Shown piece by piece: positions 1 to 8,500 of a stretch of DNA of 64,000 bases (positions are counted from its first letter, which is position 1; each line of letters starts with the position of its first letter). Origin of the DNA: Streptomyces sp. NBC_01298 (GTDB lineage: Bacteria > Actinomycetota > Actinomycetes > Streptomycetales > Streptomycetaceae). The notes below the pieces were generated by a model, which worked only from the letters and a program-made list of their open reading frames with translations, ran no database searches and was not told where the DNA came from. Where the stretch lies: contig NZ_CP108414.1 in NCBI RefSeq assembly GCF_035978755.1, positions 62,001 to 126,000 on the forward strand, written 5' to 3'. Position numbers and translations under genes: made by a program.

Positions 1-435
1 GAGTGCGTCGACCTGGGCGAGCTTGTCCTCAGCGCCGACAAGGCTGACCTTGAGTCCTCCGACCTCGCCGAGCCAGCCTTCGCGTTCGGCTTCGGCGATG
101 CGGGCGATGAGGTTGTCGCAAATCTCCTCGATGCGGGAGCGTTGGTCCGGGTCCGGCCTGAGGAGTGCACATCTGACACAAGCATGCTCATGAACACACG
201 GAGTGGAAAATGCGCGGCCGCAGGTGCCGATGGACACCTTGCGCTTCTCGAAGTGCGCGAGGAAGGCATCCCACTCCTCCTCGGTGGGAGTTCGGTATTC
301 TTCGCTGGGCTGGGTGGACCGGCGGCGGGTGATGAACGCCCTGTGCGCCTCGATCGTCTCGGCCGGGTAGACGGCTAATGGTGGAGTCGGGTATTGGAAC
401 TGTCCGAATGCCTCTGCCTTCGACGCGCTTGGCAT
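1..435 (-). pseudogene. C-terminal remnant of a tyrosine-type site-specific integrase (continues past window edge)
   Basis: The minus strand reads as one open frame from an ATG at 435 to the window edge. It contains a segment typical of the tail of Streptomyces tyrosine recombinases: an arginine-rich HRAFITRRR stretch, PSEEYRTPTEEEWDAFLAHF, a Cys/His cluster (CGRAF, CVHEHACVRC) and the closing helix LIARIAEAEREGWLGEVGGL. The catalytic core expected upstream is missing; a transcription-terminator hairpin lies directly before the first ATG, so this is an N-terminally deleted fragment, not a full integrase. The assignment rests on recalled family similarity. It fits the other debris nearby and the tRNA-end scar at 7138. 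Confidence 0.6.
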
Positions 436-460
436 GGGTCCCCGGTGTGCCGGGGACCCA
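435..460. terminator. Inverted repeat, probable terminator of the acetyltransferase gene
   Basis: An 11-bp perfect stem (TGGGTCCCCGG / CCGGGGACCCA) with a TGTG loop starts three bases past the stop codon of the minus-strand acetyltransferase. There is no T-run, as usual in Streptomyces terminators. It also separates that gene from the integrase remnant. Confidence 0.6.
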
Positions 461-462
461 TC

Positions 463-972
463 TCAGGTCATGTCAGTGCGAGGGTCGATGGCCCAGTGGT
501 TGGTTCGTAGGACTCGACCGGCGAAGGGCACGTCCTGCTCGCCCAAGAACCTGAAAACGAGGGAGCGGCAGATACCGTTTGACGGAGCGTTCTTTGTGGC
601 CGGAAATACATGTATGAGCCCCCAGCGGCCGTCGTCGCGAGCCAGCTCAAGCAGCAGGCGGACGCCCTGCTTGGCGAGTCCTCGTCCCTGGAACTCCGGG
701 AGTACCATCCAGCCGATCTCGGACATGCGCTCGGCATCGGTGTTGTGAGGCCACAAGGTCACGGTTCCCGCGACCAGTCCCGGCTCGGCTTCATCGGGCA
801 CGATCATTTTTGTCCAGTCCGTGCCCGCCGCCGCCCGTTGGACATCACGTCGGACCTTCGACTCCATGCCCTCGCGAGGCAACGGGCCGCCAAGCTCGAC
901 CATCATGGCCGGGTCGCATCGCATCCGAACGTAGGCGTCGACGTCGCCGTGCTCAACGTCACGTAGCAGCAT
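463..972 (-). CDS. GNAT-family N-acetyltransferase
   Basis: The 169-aa product carries the GNAT fold signature. An acidic N-terminal strand (MLLRDVEHGDVDAYVRMR) is followed by a central strand and the acetyl-CoA loop VLPEFQGRGLAKQGVRLLLE (motif A, Q/R-x-x-G-x-G/A), then an Asn-containing C-terminal segment (KNAPSNGICRSLVF) where the Asn often contacts CoA. It probably transfers acetyl from acetyl-CoA to a small amine; the substrate is unknown. I chose the ATG at 972 because AAAGGAG (fwd 981-987) is spaced 8 nt before it; an ATG 10 codons upstream at 1002 has no such site. The gene lies 72 bp after the frameshifted recombinase gene on the same strand and is followed by a hairpin at 435-460. 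Confidence is high for family, nil for substrate. Confidence 0.85.
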   Translation of the reverse strand: MLLRDVEHGDVDAYVRMRCDPAMMVELGGPLPREGMESKVRRDVQRAAAGTDWTKMIVPDEAEPGLVAGTVTLWPHNTDAERMSEIGWMVLPEFQGRGLAKQGVRLLLELARDDGRWGLIHVFPATKNAPSNGICRSLVFRFLGEQDVPFAGRVLRTNHWAIDPRTDMT

Positions 973-1044
973 CCGTGTTGCTCCTTTGTCTTCTGGTCTC
1001 ATGCTTCTCCCGCAATCATTCCGCGAGGCTGTCGGATATGGACG

Positions 1045-3332
1045 TCATGGCTGGCGGTTGCTGACATCGGCTGCGTAGGCGGCCCAGTCGCCGGCTGATG
1101 CTTTCTGCCACTGGACGGCGACTTGGATGTGGATGCCGAGCACGCGGGCGAGGATGGCTGCGGGGAGCTCGGCGGCGAGGGTGAACAGTGCGGTGGAGCG
1201 GTCCTGCCGGGGCCGGATCCCGATCTTGTGGAGGCGCTGGGCGATCCGGTCGTCGCCGAGGGGGTGCCCGGGGCGGCCCCGGGGAGCAGCCAGGGGACGT
1301 CGTCGGGGGTTCCGATCTTGGCTTTGCCGCGTCGGGTCGCGACGAGTTCGCGGACGAGTGCGGCCAGCGGCTCGGGGAGAACGACCGGCGAGGTGCCGAA
1401 CGTGATCGCGACGGTGTCGTCGTTGATGCGGACGTCGTCGACGGTGAGCTGGCTGATGGTGGCGATCTTCTGGGCGTAGAGGATCAGCAGCAGTCCGGCG
1501 ACGCGGTCCGGGGTGGGCAGGGCGTCGTCGTGGAGGAGCCGTCGGGCGCCTGACCAGCGTTTCTCGCTGTCGATGGTGCTGAGGGGGCCCGTCCAGCGGG
1601 TAGTGCCGTAGGTGAGGCCGCGGGCGTGGCGGTGCTGTACCGACCAGCGGACGAAGTGGCCGGTCTCGTCCCGGTAGGTGGCATCGGCGCCTGAGGTCCA
1701 TCGCTCCAGGTCAGGCTGGGTGCAGTCGCTGAGCGTCAGGCCGTTGCCGGCCAGCCAGTCGAGGAAGTTGGCCGCTGCGGTGACGTGGCAGCGGACGTTC
1801 AGGGCTTGGAGATGGGTGGTGTGTTCCTTGCCGAGGCGTCGTCGGAGTCGACGCAGGTGATGCCAGCTTGCGTATCCGTGCAGGATCCGGCGTTCGGTGG
1901 GGTCGGCGCGGGCCTGAACTGCCGCGGTGATCCAGCCCTCCAGCGCGACGAGGCGTTCGTCGCGGGCCGGCAGTGCTCCGGTGGCGACCATGACGCTGCG
2001 GAGATGTGCGAGAACCTTGCTCGCAGGCAACTCGTCGAGCGTTTCGTGCGTGACGGGTCGTTCGTCGCGGCCGATCTGCTGGAGCAGGATGCTGACCTTC
2101 GAGCCCGATAGCCAGAACATGGTGCTGGTGGGGCGTTCGGCTCCGGACAGTGCCTCGTAGAGGGGGACGAGGTCCTGCCGGATTGTGCCGGTGTTGCCGC
2201 CAAGGAGGTCGCGTACCAACTGGTCGAGCGTGCATCGCTGGCAGGAGCGGGTGCTGAGCTGCCATGTGGTGCGGCAGACCGGGCAGCGGCCCCAGAAGTC
2301 CGGGTCCGGGTTGGTGCACTTCGCGCACAAAGGCGCGTCCCAGGTGCCGCCGCGGACGTGGTCGACGGTGCCGCAGCTGCTGCATAGTGTCCACCGCAGC
2401 TGGCACCGGTTGCACCAGGGTTCGCCCGTGACCCGGGAAATCTCACAGACCGCTGTCCGTCCGCAGATGCTGCACTGGGTGGCGGTCCTGGGCCGGCAGT
2501 TGGCGCAACGGGGTCCGTCGGGAAGGCGGACGGCGACTTTCTGGCGGCGCCCGCAGCCGCGGCATTCCTCGAGGTTGACGGGGTCGCTGACGAGGCAGTT
2601 GGGGCAGAGCGGGTGCCCTTCGGCGTCCCGGGCGGTGGGCTCGCGGACGGCTCCGCAGCGGATGCAGGGCACGGCCGAGTTGCGGGCGAAGCAGTTGCGG
2701 CAGACCCGTTTGCCGTCCAGCAGCTTCGAGAGTGCCTTGACCTCCTGGCAGCGGAAGCAGGCCGGGTTGACCACCGTCGTGGCCCCGGCTTGGACGAGTT
2801 CGCTGATGAACCGCAGGACGGCGGGGGTCGGGGCGTCGTAGCCGGCGCCGGTCAGCAGGTCGGGCTGGGCGATGACCGCCCAGGCCAGGCGGCGCCGGCC
2901 AGCCGTTCGGACGGTGGCGCGTTCGAGGGCTGATCGAACAGTGTCGGTGGTCAGCACGGCATCGAGGGCGGTGACGAGTCTGGTGAGTTCGGCGAGTGGA
3001 TCGCCGTTTGTGTCCGGGCACTTCGCGCAACGAGGGTCGCCGTGGCGGTCCCGGCTGACGACGCGCCGCTGCTGATGGCAGCCCGCGCAGACGGCTGGCT
3101 TGTCGAAGCAGGGCGAGCAGCCCCACCGGCCGCCGGTGCGGCTGCCCACGTAGGGCCGTCCGCAGCCGCACCCACCGCAGCGGGGAAGCGCGATGTCCTG
3201 GGCGCCGGCGTCGCGAAGGGCCATCAGCAACCGTGCGACGCAGAACGGTGCTGGAGGCCGTCCGGTCCGCAGCAGCGACGGATCGTCATGCAGGGCCTGG
3301 GCGAGGCGCCGACGACCGGCTCTCCCCGGCAT
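1045..3332 (-). pseudogene. Multi-zinc-ribbon XerD-like recombinase-related protein, single-base frameshift
   Basis: The N-terminal ~420 residues hold about sixteen CxxC knuckles arranged as zinc ribbons, including two copies of a repeat beginning RRRLA. The C-terminal ~300 residues resemble the core-binding and catalytic region of XerD-like tyrosine recombinases, ending ARVLGIHIQVAVQWQKASAG. The last ~80 codons are in a different frame from the rest. The switch lies in the run ccccgggg at 1277-1284, where one extra G would restore PWLLPGGRPGHPLGDD. The whole span plus one base is exactly divisible by three (762 aa), supporting a single deletion, real or a sequencing error. Without repair the frame runs on to 999. 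The N-terminus may also be cut: it begins inside a histidine-kinase fragment on the other strand. The family is recurrent in Streptomyces; its role is not known to me. Confidence 0.6.
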
Positions 3333-3540
3333 CCCACCCCCCGACCGCGAACGGATCTTCGAACGCTTCACCCGCCTGGACAGCGCCCGCGCCCGCAACA
3401 CCGGCGGCAGCGGTCTGGGCCTGGCCATCGCACGCGAAATCGCAGCCCGCCACGGCGGCACCCTGCACGCCGCCCCCACCCCGTCAGGAGCCCTCCTCAT
3501 CGTCGAGCTCCCCCACCCACAGCGAGTCCGAGCTGCTTAA
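3325..3540 (+). pseudogene. C-terminal ATPase fragment of a sensor histidine kinase
   Basis: The plus strand encodes [19 protein letters not shown], then [29 protein letters not shown] and a final strand LLIVELP before the stop at 3538-3540. These are the G1/F/G2 boxes of the HATPase_c domain that end most HisKA-type kinases ([11 protein letters not shown] is the G2 loop). Everything upstream (sensor, DHp helix with the phospho-His, N box) is absent; the preceding codons belong to the zinc-ribbon gene on the opposite strand. It is a scar of recombination and cannot be a functional kinase. Confidence 0.75.
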
Positions 3541-3989
3541 CTCCGGCTCCCCATCCAGCGGGGCGGGGTGAGAGGGCCACGCCCAGTTTCAGGTCGGAGC
3601 CCTGTCATCGTCCGGACACAGGTGGCAGGACGGGGCGGCGTTCGCGGGCCGAAGGGGCCCAACGGAACTGCGGCCTCCCTGATCCGGACCTCCGCGGGTG
3701 CCCAGTGTCCACGCCGACCGAGTCGTCGAAGCATTCGCGAACCTGCGCCAACGACACGTCGTGCGCGAGCGCGCAGCCCGAGAACCAGACCGGCCTGCTC
3801 GCGCCCTCCGCGCGGCTGTGTCGGGCATTCGCCAGGTCCCGGGGCAGCGACCGCGTTCCATGGTGGGATCACCGGCTCCGCCCGCTACGAGCAGGACTGG
3901 GTCCAGATGGTCGAGACCAGGGTTTGTCCTCTTGGGGCGTGAGGGATGCATCGGCCGTGTTCTCGATGCCTGCGCCCTCGGGGAAGCTC

Positions 3990-4169
3990 GACAACGACCA
4001 CATGGCCCCCCTCGCGAACGCCTGGCGCTCCGGCGCGAACTCCTGGACAGCCGCGCGGCGCAAGGAGTTCGCCAACGACCTGACCCGCCCCCAGCTCCTC
4101 GTCGCCGCGAAGCCCTACGAGCTGCTGCGCCGGGCCCTGGAGCGCAGCGGCAAGGTAGCGGTGGCCTGA
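3990..4169 (+). pseudogene. Chimeric remnant: HNH (DUF1524-like) nuclease fused to a Ku sliver
   Basis: From 3990 the frame reads DNDHMAPLANAWRSG, then SWTAARRKEFANDLTRPQLL, the core of a Streptomyces secreted HNH/DUF1524 nuclease; the His of DHM is the expected catalytic region. At about 4101 the frame passes without a break into VAAKPYELLRRALERSGKVA, which matches a conserved stretch of bacterial Ku, and stops at 4167-4169. Neither gene is complete. The second part of this nuclease copy (its last ~15 codons) reappears at 4651-4708. The Ku assignment relies on about 20 residues and should be treated as probable. Confidence 0.5.
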
Positions 4170-4424
4170 GGCCCTGGCCGCCATCCCCGCGATCGTCAAG
4201 GAACGCGCGGCCGCTCTCCTGTGGGCCGCGCACCACCCCGGGCCGTTCCCCGCGCACCCCGCGAAGACCACCCGCGCACGTACCGAAGGAAGTCCCACAA
4301 GCCGCGGCCTTGGCGCCGTCGGCGCGGGCCACGGCCTCAAGGGACCGATTCGCCTCGGCGCCGCCCCCTGGCCACGAAGGTGCTGCAACACAGCCGTGGG
4401 GCAGGACCCGGCCCGGTCACGTCG

Positions 4425-4655
4425 TGCAGACGATCCGGCGGATCTCTGCGTCGAACTGCAGGAACGGGACGAACTCGGCCCAGGCGTTTTCCCTCAACCG
4501 GACGATCCCCGGATGCTTCTGCCCCCATTCCTCGCAGAATTCGAGGAACCGGCTGGTGGCCGCGTCTTCGGTCGGAGCGGTGTAGACCGGCTTCAGAGCT
4601 TTGGCGATCTTGTCCCATTCCTGGCGGCCCGCATAGCGGAACGACGCCCGCAGCA
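4425..4655 (-). mobile_element. IS256-family (mutator-type) transposase fragment
   Basis: The minus strand carries LLRASFRYAGRQEWDKIAKA, LKPVYTAPTEDAATSRFLEF, PGIVRLRENAWAEFVPFL and ends FDAEIRRIVCTT. This is a block just before the conserved NAIESVN motif of IS256-type transposases, but the frame stops right after CTT and the catalytic N-terminal half is absent. It is about 75 codons of an element normally over 400. It lies between two pieces of the HNH nuclease copy. Confidence 0.75.
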
Positions 4656-4708
4656 GGCCCGCCGAGGACTGCCCGGACACGACCGTCGTCTACGAGATCG
4701 CCCCGTAG
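4651..4708 (+). pseudogene. Terminal segment of the HNH nuclease copy interrupted by IS256
   Basis: The codons GPAEDCPDTTVVYEIAP followed by TAG closely match the last residues of the nuclease remnant at 7360-7637 (GLAEDCPETTVVYESAL). They are joined directly to the end of the IS256 fragment, so the transposase debris replaces the middle of this nuclease copy. Confidence 0.55.
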
Positions 4709-4747
4709 GCCGCGGGACGGGACCCGCTTCCCGGACCAGCGTGCTCA

Positions 4748-4957
4748 TCAGTACGCGCTCCACCGTCCGAAGCGAGCCATCAGCTTGCGTACCGCGTCCT
4801 CGTCGAGCCCGAGGTGGGTGGCGGCCTGCACGGTGTCGAGGTCGGCGGCGGTGCCGCGGGCCGCCCAGTAGCCGACCCGCTCGGCCACCATCTCGCGCCG
4901 GCGGTCCGACCGCGCTGCCGTAACCGGTTGCTGGACTCCTGTACAGCACTGGGGCAA
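4748..4957 (-). pseudogene. Truncated copy of the conserved hypothetical gene at 7796-8404
   Basis: The last ~45 codons read AERVGYWAARGTAADLDTVQ, AATHLGLDEDAVRKLMARFG and RWSAY, nearly identical to the C-terminus of the 202-aa protein at 7796-8404. The N-terminal 140 residues of that protein are absent and replaced by unrelated sequence (MPQCCTGVQQ...). The copy stands convergent to an HNH-nuclease end 40 bp away, the same arrangement as at 7637/7796, so the two loci are duplicates of one ancestral gene pair. Confidence 0.6.
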
Positions 4958-5318
4958 TCGCGCCGATAGAGAGCCTCAGATCCAAATATCCCTATTCAGT
5001 GGGCGTCCTGCGGAGTTCAGCTTGGTGGGGCGCGGCGGCGGTGGTGAAACAATTTGCCCAGAAGGTTTGCACTCTGGTCAGCCGCAGCTGATGATCTCCT
5101 GGGGCAGGAAACAAGAGGCGCAGCAAAGTTCGGGGTTCTCCCGGCTCGCCGCCTCCTATCCACTATCGCCTCTGCGGCGTGTGGCGGGGTTGGGTGGCGA
5201 TGCACAGTTTCATGCCCTGAGATCCACGCACCGTGCGGCTGGCCCTGGCCGGGCCCTGGTGCCTACAACCGGACTCTCCGCTGTCTGCGGACGTCTCTCA
5301 CTCGAAAGTCAGGACCAG
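4958..5318. other. Stretch without a recognisable gene
   Basis: I see no supported gene here. Open frames run through it but have no homology I recognise and no good ribosome-binding site. It includes the upstream region of the FG-GAP protein gene. Confidence 0.4.
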
Positions 5319-7040
5319 TTGAAGAGGACTCTGCGCAGAGCAGTCTCCATAGCCACCGCGGCGTCCGCCGTCGCGGCCGGTCTCGGCGTCATGGCGGGCC
5401 CGGCAGCAGCAGTTGACGCCGCCCCCATCACCGGCCATCCCGGGGACGAAGTCGTGATGCCCGGCACCTTGTGGCAGAACGCGGTGGGGCTCGGCGTCAG
5501 GCGCGGCACGATGATCTACGCGTTCTCCACGAAGCCGCTCGACGGGCCGGTAGGGACGGCTGACGGACTGCCCGCCTCCTTCACCATGGAGCCCTATGGA
5601 TGCGAGAAGGTCGACGGGGCGACCTCCGTCTACGCCTGCTCGGTGGAGGAGAGTGCCTTTCCGGGCCTCCTCATCAGCCGGAACACCGTCGACATGACGA
5701 CGGTCTACGGGGGCTACGCCTACGTACCTGCCGGCGGGGACCTGAAGGCCGCCATAAAGGTGGCGCAGAGTGCCGGCACCCGCCCCGACGGTCCGACCGG
5801 CGGCTCGTCCAAGGTGACGGTGAAAACCCTGAAGCGGGCCGCCCGCAACACGGTCACCTTCCACACACCCGATGTCCCGGCCGGCAAGTCGGTCCGCCAC
5901 CGCATCGACGTGCACGCTCTGGACGCGGGCTGGCGCAACCTCGTCTACCTGCCGGGCGCGGGTGCACCCGAGTGGGGATCCGGCTCGCTCGCCCAGCTGA
6001 GCGATCTGCGCACCAGCAAGGGCATGGCATGCACGCTCGACCCGGCCATCACCTGGCGCTGGGCGAACGCCACCTGCAACTACACCGCGGGCGAGCACTG
6101 GATCGAGTTCACCGTCACGGTACCCAAGGGCAGCGGCACGACTCCCCTCATCGTGGACAGCACCAGCAGCATCTATACCCGTGGGGGCGATGAGGGTTAC
6201 AGGCGGGATGCGGCGTCCTTCAAGGTGGGCAGCGGGCCGCTGCGTCGGCTCAACGAGCTTCTCGCTCGCGACGGCAGCGGGCAGCTGTTCGGGTACAGCG
6301 CGAACCGGGAGGGCTCGCTGTCCACTGACAAGTACCTGATCGGCACCGGCTGGAACACCTACGACCAGCTCACCAAGCTGACCCCGGTCACCGAAGACCT
6401 CTTTTATCCGTCCGGCACCCCCGCCAGCGCGATGACAGGGAACGGCGAACTCGTCGGCCGTGACACCGCCGGAGTGCTCTGGCACTACCAGCGCCAGTTC
6501 TCCGGCAACGGACCGTACGCGCCCCGAACCCGGGTCGGCGGCGGCTGGAACATCTACAACCAGCTCATCGGCGCCGGTGACATCTACCGAGACGGGAAGC
6601 CCGACCTCCTGGCCCGCGACGCCGCGGGCGTGCTGTGGCTGTACAAGGGCTCCGGCAACCCGGACAGCCCCTTCCGCACCCGAACCCGGGTCGGCGGCGG
6701 CTGGAACGCCTACAACCAGCTCATCGGCGCCGCCGACATCACCGGCGACGGCCGCCCCGACCTCCTGGCCCGCGACGCGGCGGGCGTGCTGTGGCTCTAC
6801 AAGGGCAATGACAACCCGACCGACCCGTTCGACGCCCGCACCCGCGTCGGCGGCGGCTGGAACATCTACAACCAGCTCAGCATCGTCGGCGACGTCACGG
6901 GCAACAACCGCGCCGACCTCGTCGCCCGCGACGCGGCGGGCGTGCTGTGGCTGTACAAGGGCAACGGAAAGTCGACCGCCCTGTTCGACGCCCGCACCCG
7001 CGTGAGCGCAGGCTGGAACACCTACAAGCGACTCCTCTGA
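5319..7040 (+). CDS. Secreted FG-GAP/VCBS-repeat protein
   Basis: The 573-aa product starts with a clear Sec signal (KRTLRRAVSIATAAS, hydrophobic core, cleavage near GPAAA-VDA). Residues ~35-310 form an unrecognised N-terminal region with several Cys. Residues ~315-573 are four to five ~52-residue repeats of the pattern WNxYxQLxGxxDxxxDGxPDLLARD-AAGVLWLYKG, the FG-GAP/VCBS blade found in Streptomyces exported proteins, likely a small beta-propeller binding Ca2+ through the D-x-x-x-D-G loop. I place the start at TTG 5319, the only codon placing the charged KR directly at the signal N-terminus; a weak AGGA lies just upstream. The gene is free-standing and intact in the middle of pseudogenes. 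Function is unknown; adhesion or carbohydrate binding is possible. Confidence 0.75.
   Translation: MKRTLRRAVSIATAASAVAAGLGVMAGPAAAVDAAPITGHPGDEVVMPGTLWQNAVGLGVRRGTMIYAFSTKPLDGPVGTADGLPASFTMEPYGCEKVDGATSVYACSVEESAFPGLLISRNTVDMTTVYGGYAYVPAGGDLKAAIKVAQSAGTRPDGPTGGSSKVTVKTLKRAARNTVTFHTPDVPAGKSVRHRIDVHALDAGWRNLVYLPGAGAPEWGSGSLAQLSDLRTSKGMACTLDPAITWRWANATCNYTAGEHWIEFTVTVPKGSGTTPLIVDSTSSIYTRGGDEGYRRDAASFKVGSGPLRRLNELLARDGSGQLFGYSANREGSLSTDKYLIGTGWNTYDQLTKLTPVTEDLFYPSGTPASAMTGNGELVGRDTAGVLWHYQRQFSGNGPYAPRTRVGGGWNIYNQLIGAGDIYRDGKPDLLARDAAGVLWLYKGSGNPDSPFRTRTRVGGGWNAYNQLIGAADITGDGRPDLLARDAAGVLWLYKGNDNPTDPFDARTRVGGGWNIYNQLSIVGDVTGNNRADLVARDAAGVLWLYKGNGKSTALFDARTRVSAGWNTYKRLL
6525..7037 (+). repeat. ~156-bp tandem coding repeats (FG-GAP blades)
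   Basis: The motif starting cgaacccgggtcggcggcgg recurs at about 6525 and 6681, with diverged copies at about 6837 and 6993, a spacing of about 156 bp (52 codons). High identity between neighbouring copies suggests recent duplication or gene conversion. Confidence 0.6.
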
Positions 7041-7084
7041 GCACAACCCCAGGCACCAACTGCTACCGGCCTATGGAGCCTTGA

Positions 7085-7138
7085 AATGCGAACAGCCACA
7101 GCCCCCTCGGCCTGATGGCCGAGGGGGCTGTTCGCATT
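7085..7138. terminator. Long bulged inverted repeat next to tRNA-end scar
   Basis: AATGCGAACAGCC ... CCCCCTCGGCC pairs with GGCCGAGGGGG ... CTGTTCGCATT around a TGAT loop, with one 6-nt bulge on the left arm. It lies 44 bp after the FG-GAP gene and, read on the minus strand, immediately follows the CCA end of the tRNA-like sequence, so it may originally be the tRNA gene's own terminator. Confidence 0.65.
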
Positions 7139-7169
7139 GGTAGCGGGGACAGGATTTAAACCTGCGACC
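7138..7169 (-). repeat. tRNA 3'-end fragment, probable attachment-site (att) scar
   Basis: On the minus strand this reads GGTCGCAGG-TTTAAATCC-TGTCCCCGCTACCA: T-arm with a paired GCAGG/CCTGT stem, acceptor 3' strand CCCCGCT and ACCA. It resembles the 3' end of the actinobacterial initiator tRNA-Met. No anticodon or D arm is present: the sequence upstream is unrelated. A lone 3' end of this size is what integrative elements using tRNA genes leave at their distal junction. Confidence 0.55.
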
Positions 7170-7359
7170 GATCGGACTGTCTGCGGGCTGCTCCGATGCC
7201 GGCCACGACCGCGAGGACCGTCCCGGCGCCTGTAGACCTGGACACGGCGTGGCGCTACGAGTGGCACTGCGACCCGCTGACGTCCCCGTCGGCGTCTGTT
7301 CTGCGCTCACGAGCCGGGAATACCGCACGATTCGAATAACGCTCCCCGCCAGTTGAACA

Positions 7360-7637
7360 GACGACCTGGTCCGCTGCTCGGCGTGAGGCGTACGCCAACG
7401 ACCAGGCCCGCCGGACACATTGATCGCGGTCTCCGCAGACAGCACAGGAGCGAAAGTGACAAGGAGCCGGCGGAATGGCTGCCGTCCGACGGGTCCTACC
7501 ACCGCACGTACGCCGCGACCTGGGTCGGCACGAAGCTGAGATGGGACCTGGCAGCCGACGACGCCGAGGTACAGGCGCTCCTCGGACTCGCGGAGGACTG
7601 CCCTGAGACGACCGTCGTCTACGAGAGCGCCCTGTAG
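7360..7637 (+). pseudogene. HNH (DUF1524-like) nuclease remnant with frameshifts
   Basis: Reading across frames gives TWSAARREAYANDQARRTH, then LIAVSAD, then SESDKEPAEWLPSDGSYHRT and YAATWVGTKLRWDLAADDAE up to CPETTVVYESAL and the stop at 7635-7637. This is the C-terminal third of the nuclease family; the signal peptide and the first half with the catalytic His region are missing. At least two frame changes (about 7421 and 7450) break it. It is the second of three copies in 5 kb. Confidence 0.65.
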
Positions 7638-7795
7638 AGCATCGCCGTTCCGTGGTCCGTGCCCGCGGTCCGCGTGGTCGGCATGCGTGGGCAGGGTGGT
7701 CCGGGCATGCTGGCCGGTGGAGCCTGCCCGGGTCCTCCGTCGCACGTCGGTCCGGGCGGGGGCCGCCAACCCTCCCGCCGGGTGGCCCGTTCGGG

Positions 7796-8404
7796 TCAGC
7801 GGTAGGGGCTCCAACGGCCGAAGCGGGCCATCAGCTTGCGTGCCGCATCCTCGTTGAGGCCGAGATGCGCTGCGGCCTGCGCGGTGTCCAGGTCAGCGGC
7901 GGTGTCGCGGGCCGCCCAGTAGCCGACGCGCTCGGCAACGATCTCCAGGTGGCGGGCCGCCCGTACTCCTGCGACCGGGGAAGTCTTCGTCAGCCTGGCG
8001 ATCTCCGCCTCCAGTCGCTCCAGCAGCGTGGTGACGGTCTCGGGCAGGGGGACGGTCGTCGTCTCGACCTCGGTGGTGTGTCCGTCCCAGTCGCGTTCGC
8101 CGGCGTCCGCCTGTTCGCTCCCGCCGTCCTCCAGGTCCTGGTCACCGATCGCCTCCCAGTCCAGGCGGTGTTCGGGGCCCGTCCAGCCGCAGGAGCACAC
8201 CGCGCGCAGCGCGGCCGCTTTCGGTGTGTGGGGCCAGTGGCCGTCGTAGACGCTCCACTGCGAGACCGGGTCCCCTCCCCCGCCCGAGCCGGCGTCGAAG
8301 TACACCGGAGGTGGCACGGTGCCGTCGGCAAGGACAGCCTCGACCGCGCCCGTGTGGGAGGTGCCGAACTCCTCGGTTGTCCAGGTCTCGCGCCTACTCA
8401 CCAT
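7796..8404 (-). CDS. Conserved hypothetical protein
   Basis: The 202-aa product has an acidic N-terminal half with a CSCGWTGPEHRLDWEAI segment (a short Cys pair and Trp-rich motif also seen in several actinomycete hypotheticals), a Glu/Asp-rich linker and a C-terminal helix pair: TVTTLLERLEAEIARLTKTS and AERVGYWAARDTAADLDTAQ, AHLGLNEDAARKLMARFGRW. The last part looks like a small helix-turn-helix (AAxHLGLNEDAARKLMARFG), so DNA binding is conceivable. A truncated duplicate lies at 4748-4957. It follows, on the same strand, a 109-aa gene separated by a terminator hairpin. No function can be assigned. Confidence 0.65.
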   Translation of the reverse strand: MVSRRETWTTEEFGTSHTGAVEAVLADGTVPPPVYFDAGSGGGGDPVSQWSVYDGHWPHTPKAAALRAVCSCGWTGPEHRLDWEAIGDQDLEDGGSEQADAGERDWDGHTTEVETTTVPLPETVTTLLERLEAEIARLTKTSPVAGVRAARHLEIVAERVGYWAARDTAADLDTAQAAAHLGLNEDAARKLMARFGRWSPYR

Positions 8405-8424
8405 CGCCCGTCCCCTCCCTGCCC

Positions 8425-8464
8425 CGTGTTCAGGCGGCCCGCGGTGCGGGGCCGCCTGAACACG
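8425..8464. terminator. Perfect inverted repeat, probable terminator
   Basis: A 16-bp stem (CGTGTTCAGGCGGCCC and its complement) with an 8-nt loop lies between two minus-strand genes, 36 bp after the stop of the upstream one (8501-8830). Confidence 0.7.
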
Positions 8465-8500
8465 ACGATGCCGCAGCCGGGTCGCCGGGCAGGCGGGTTT

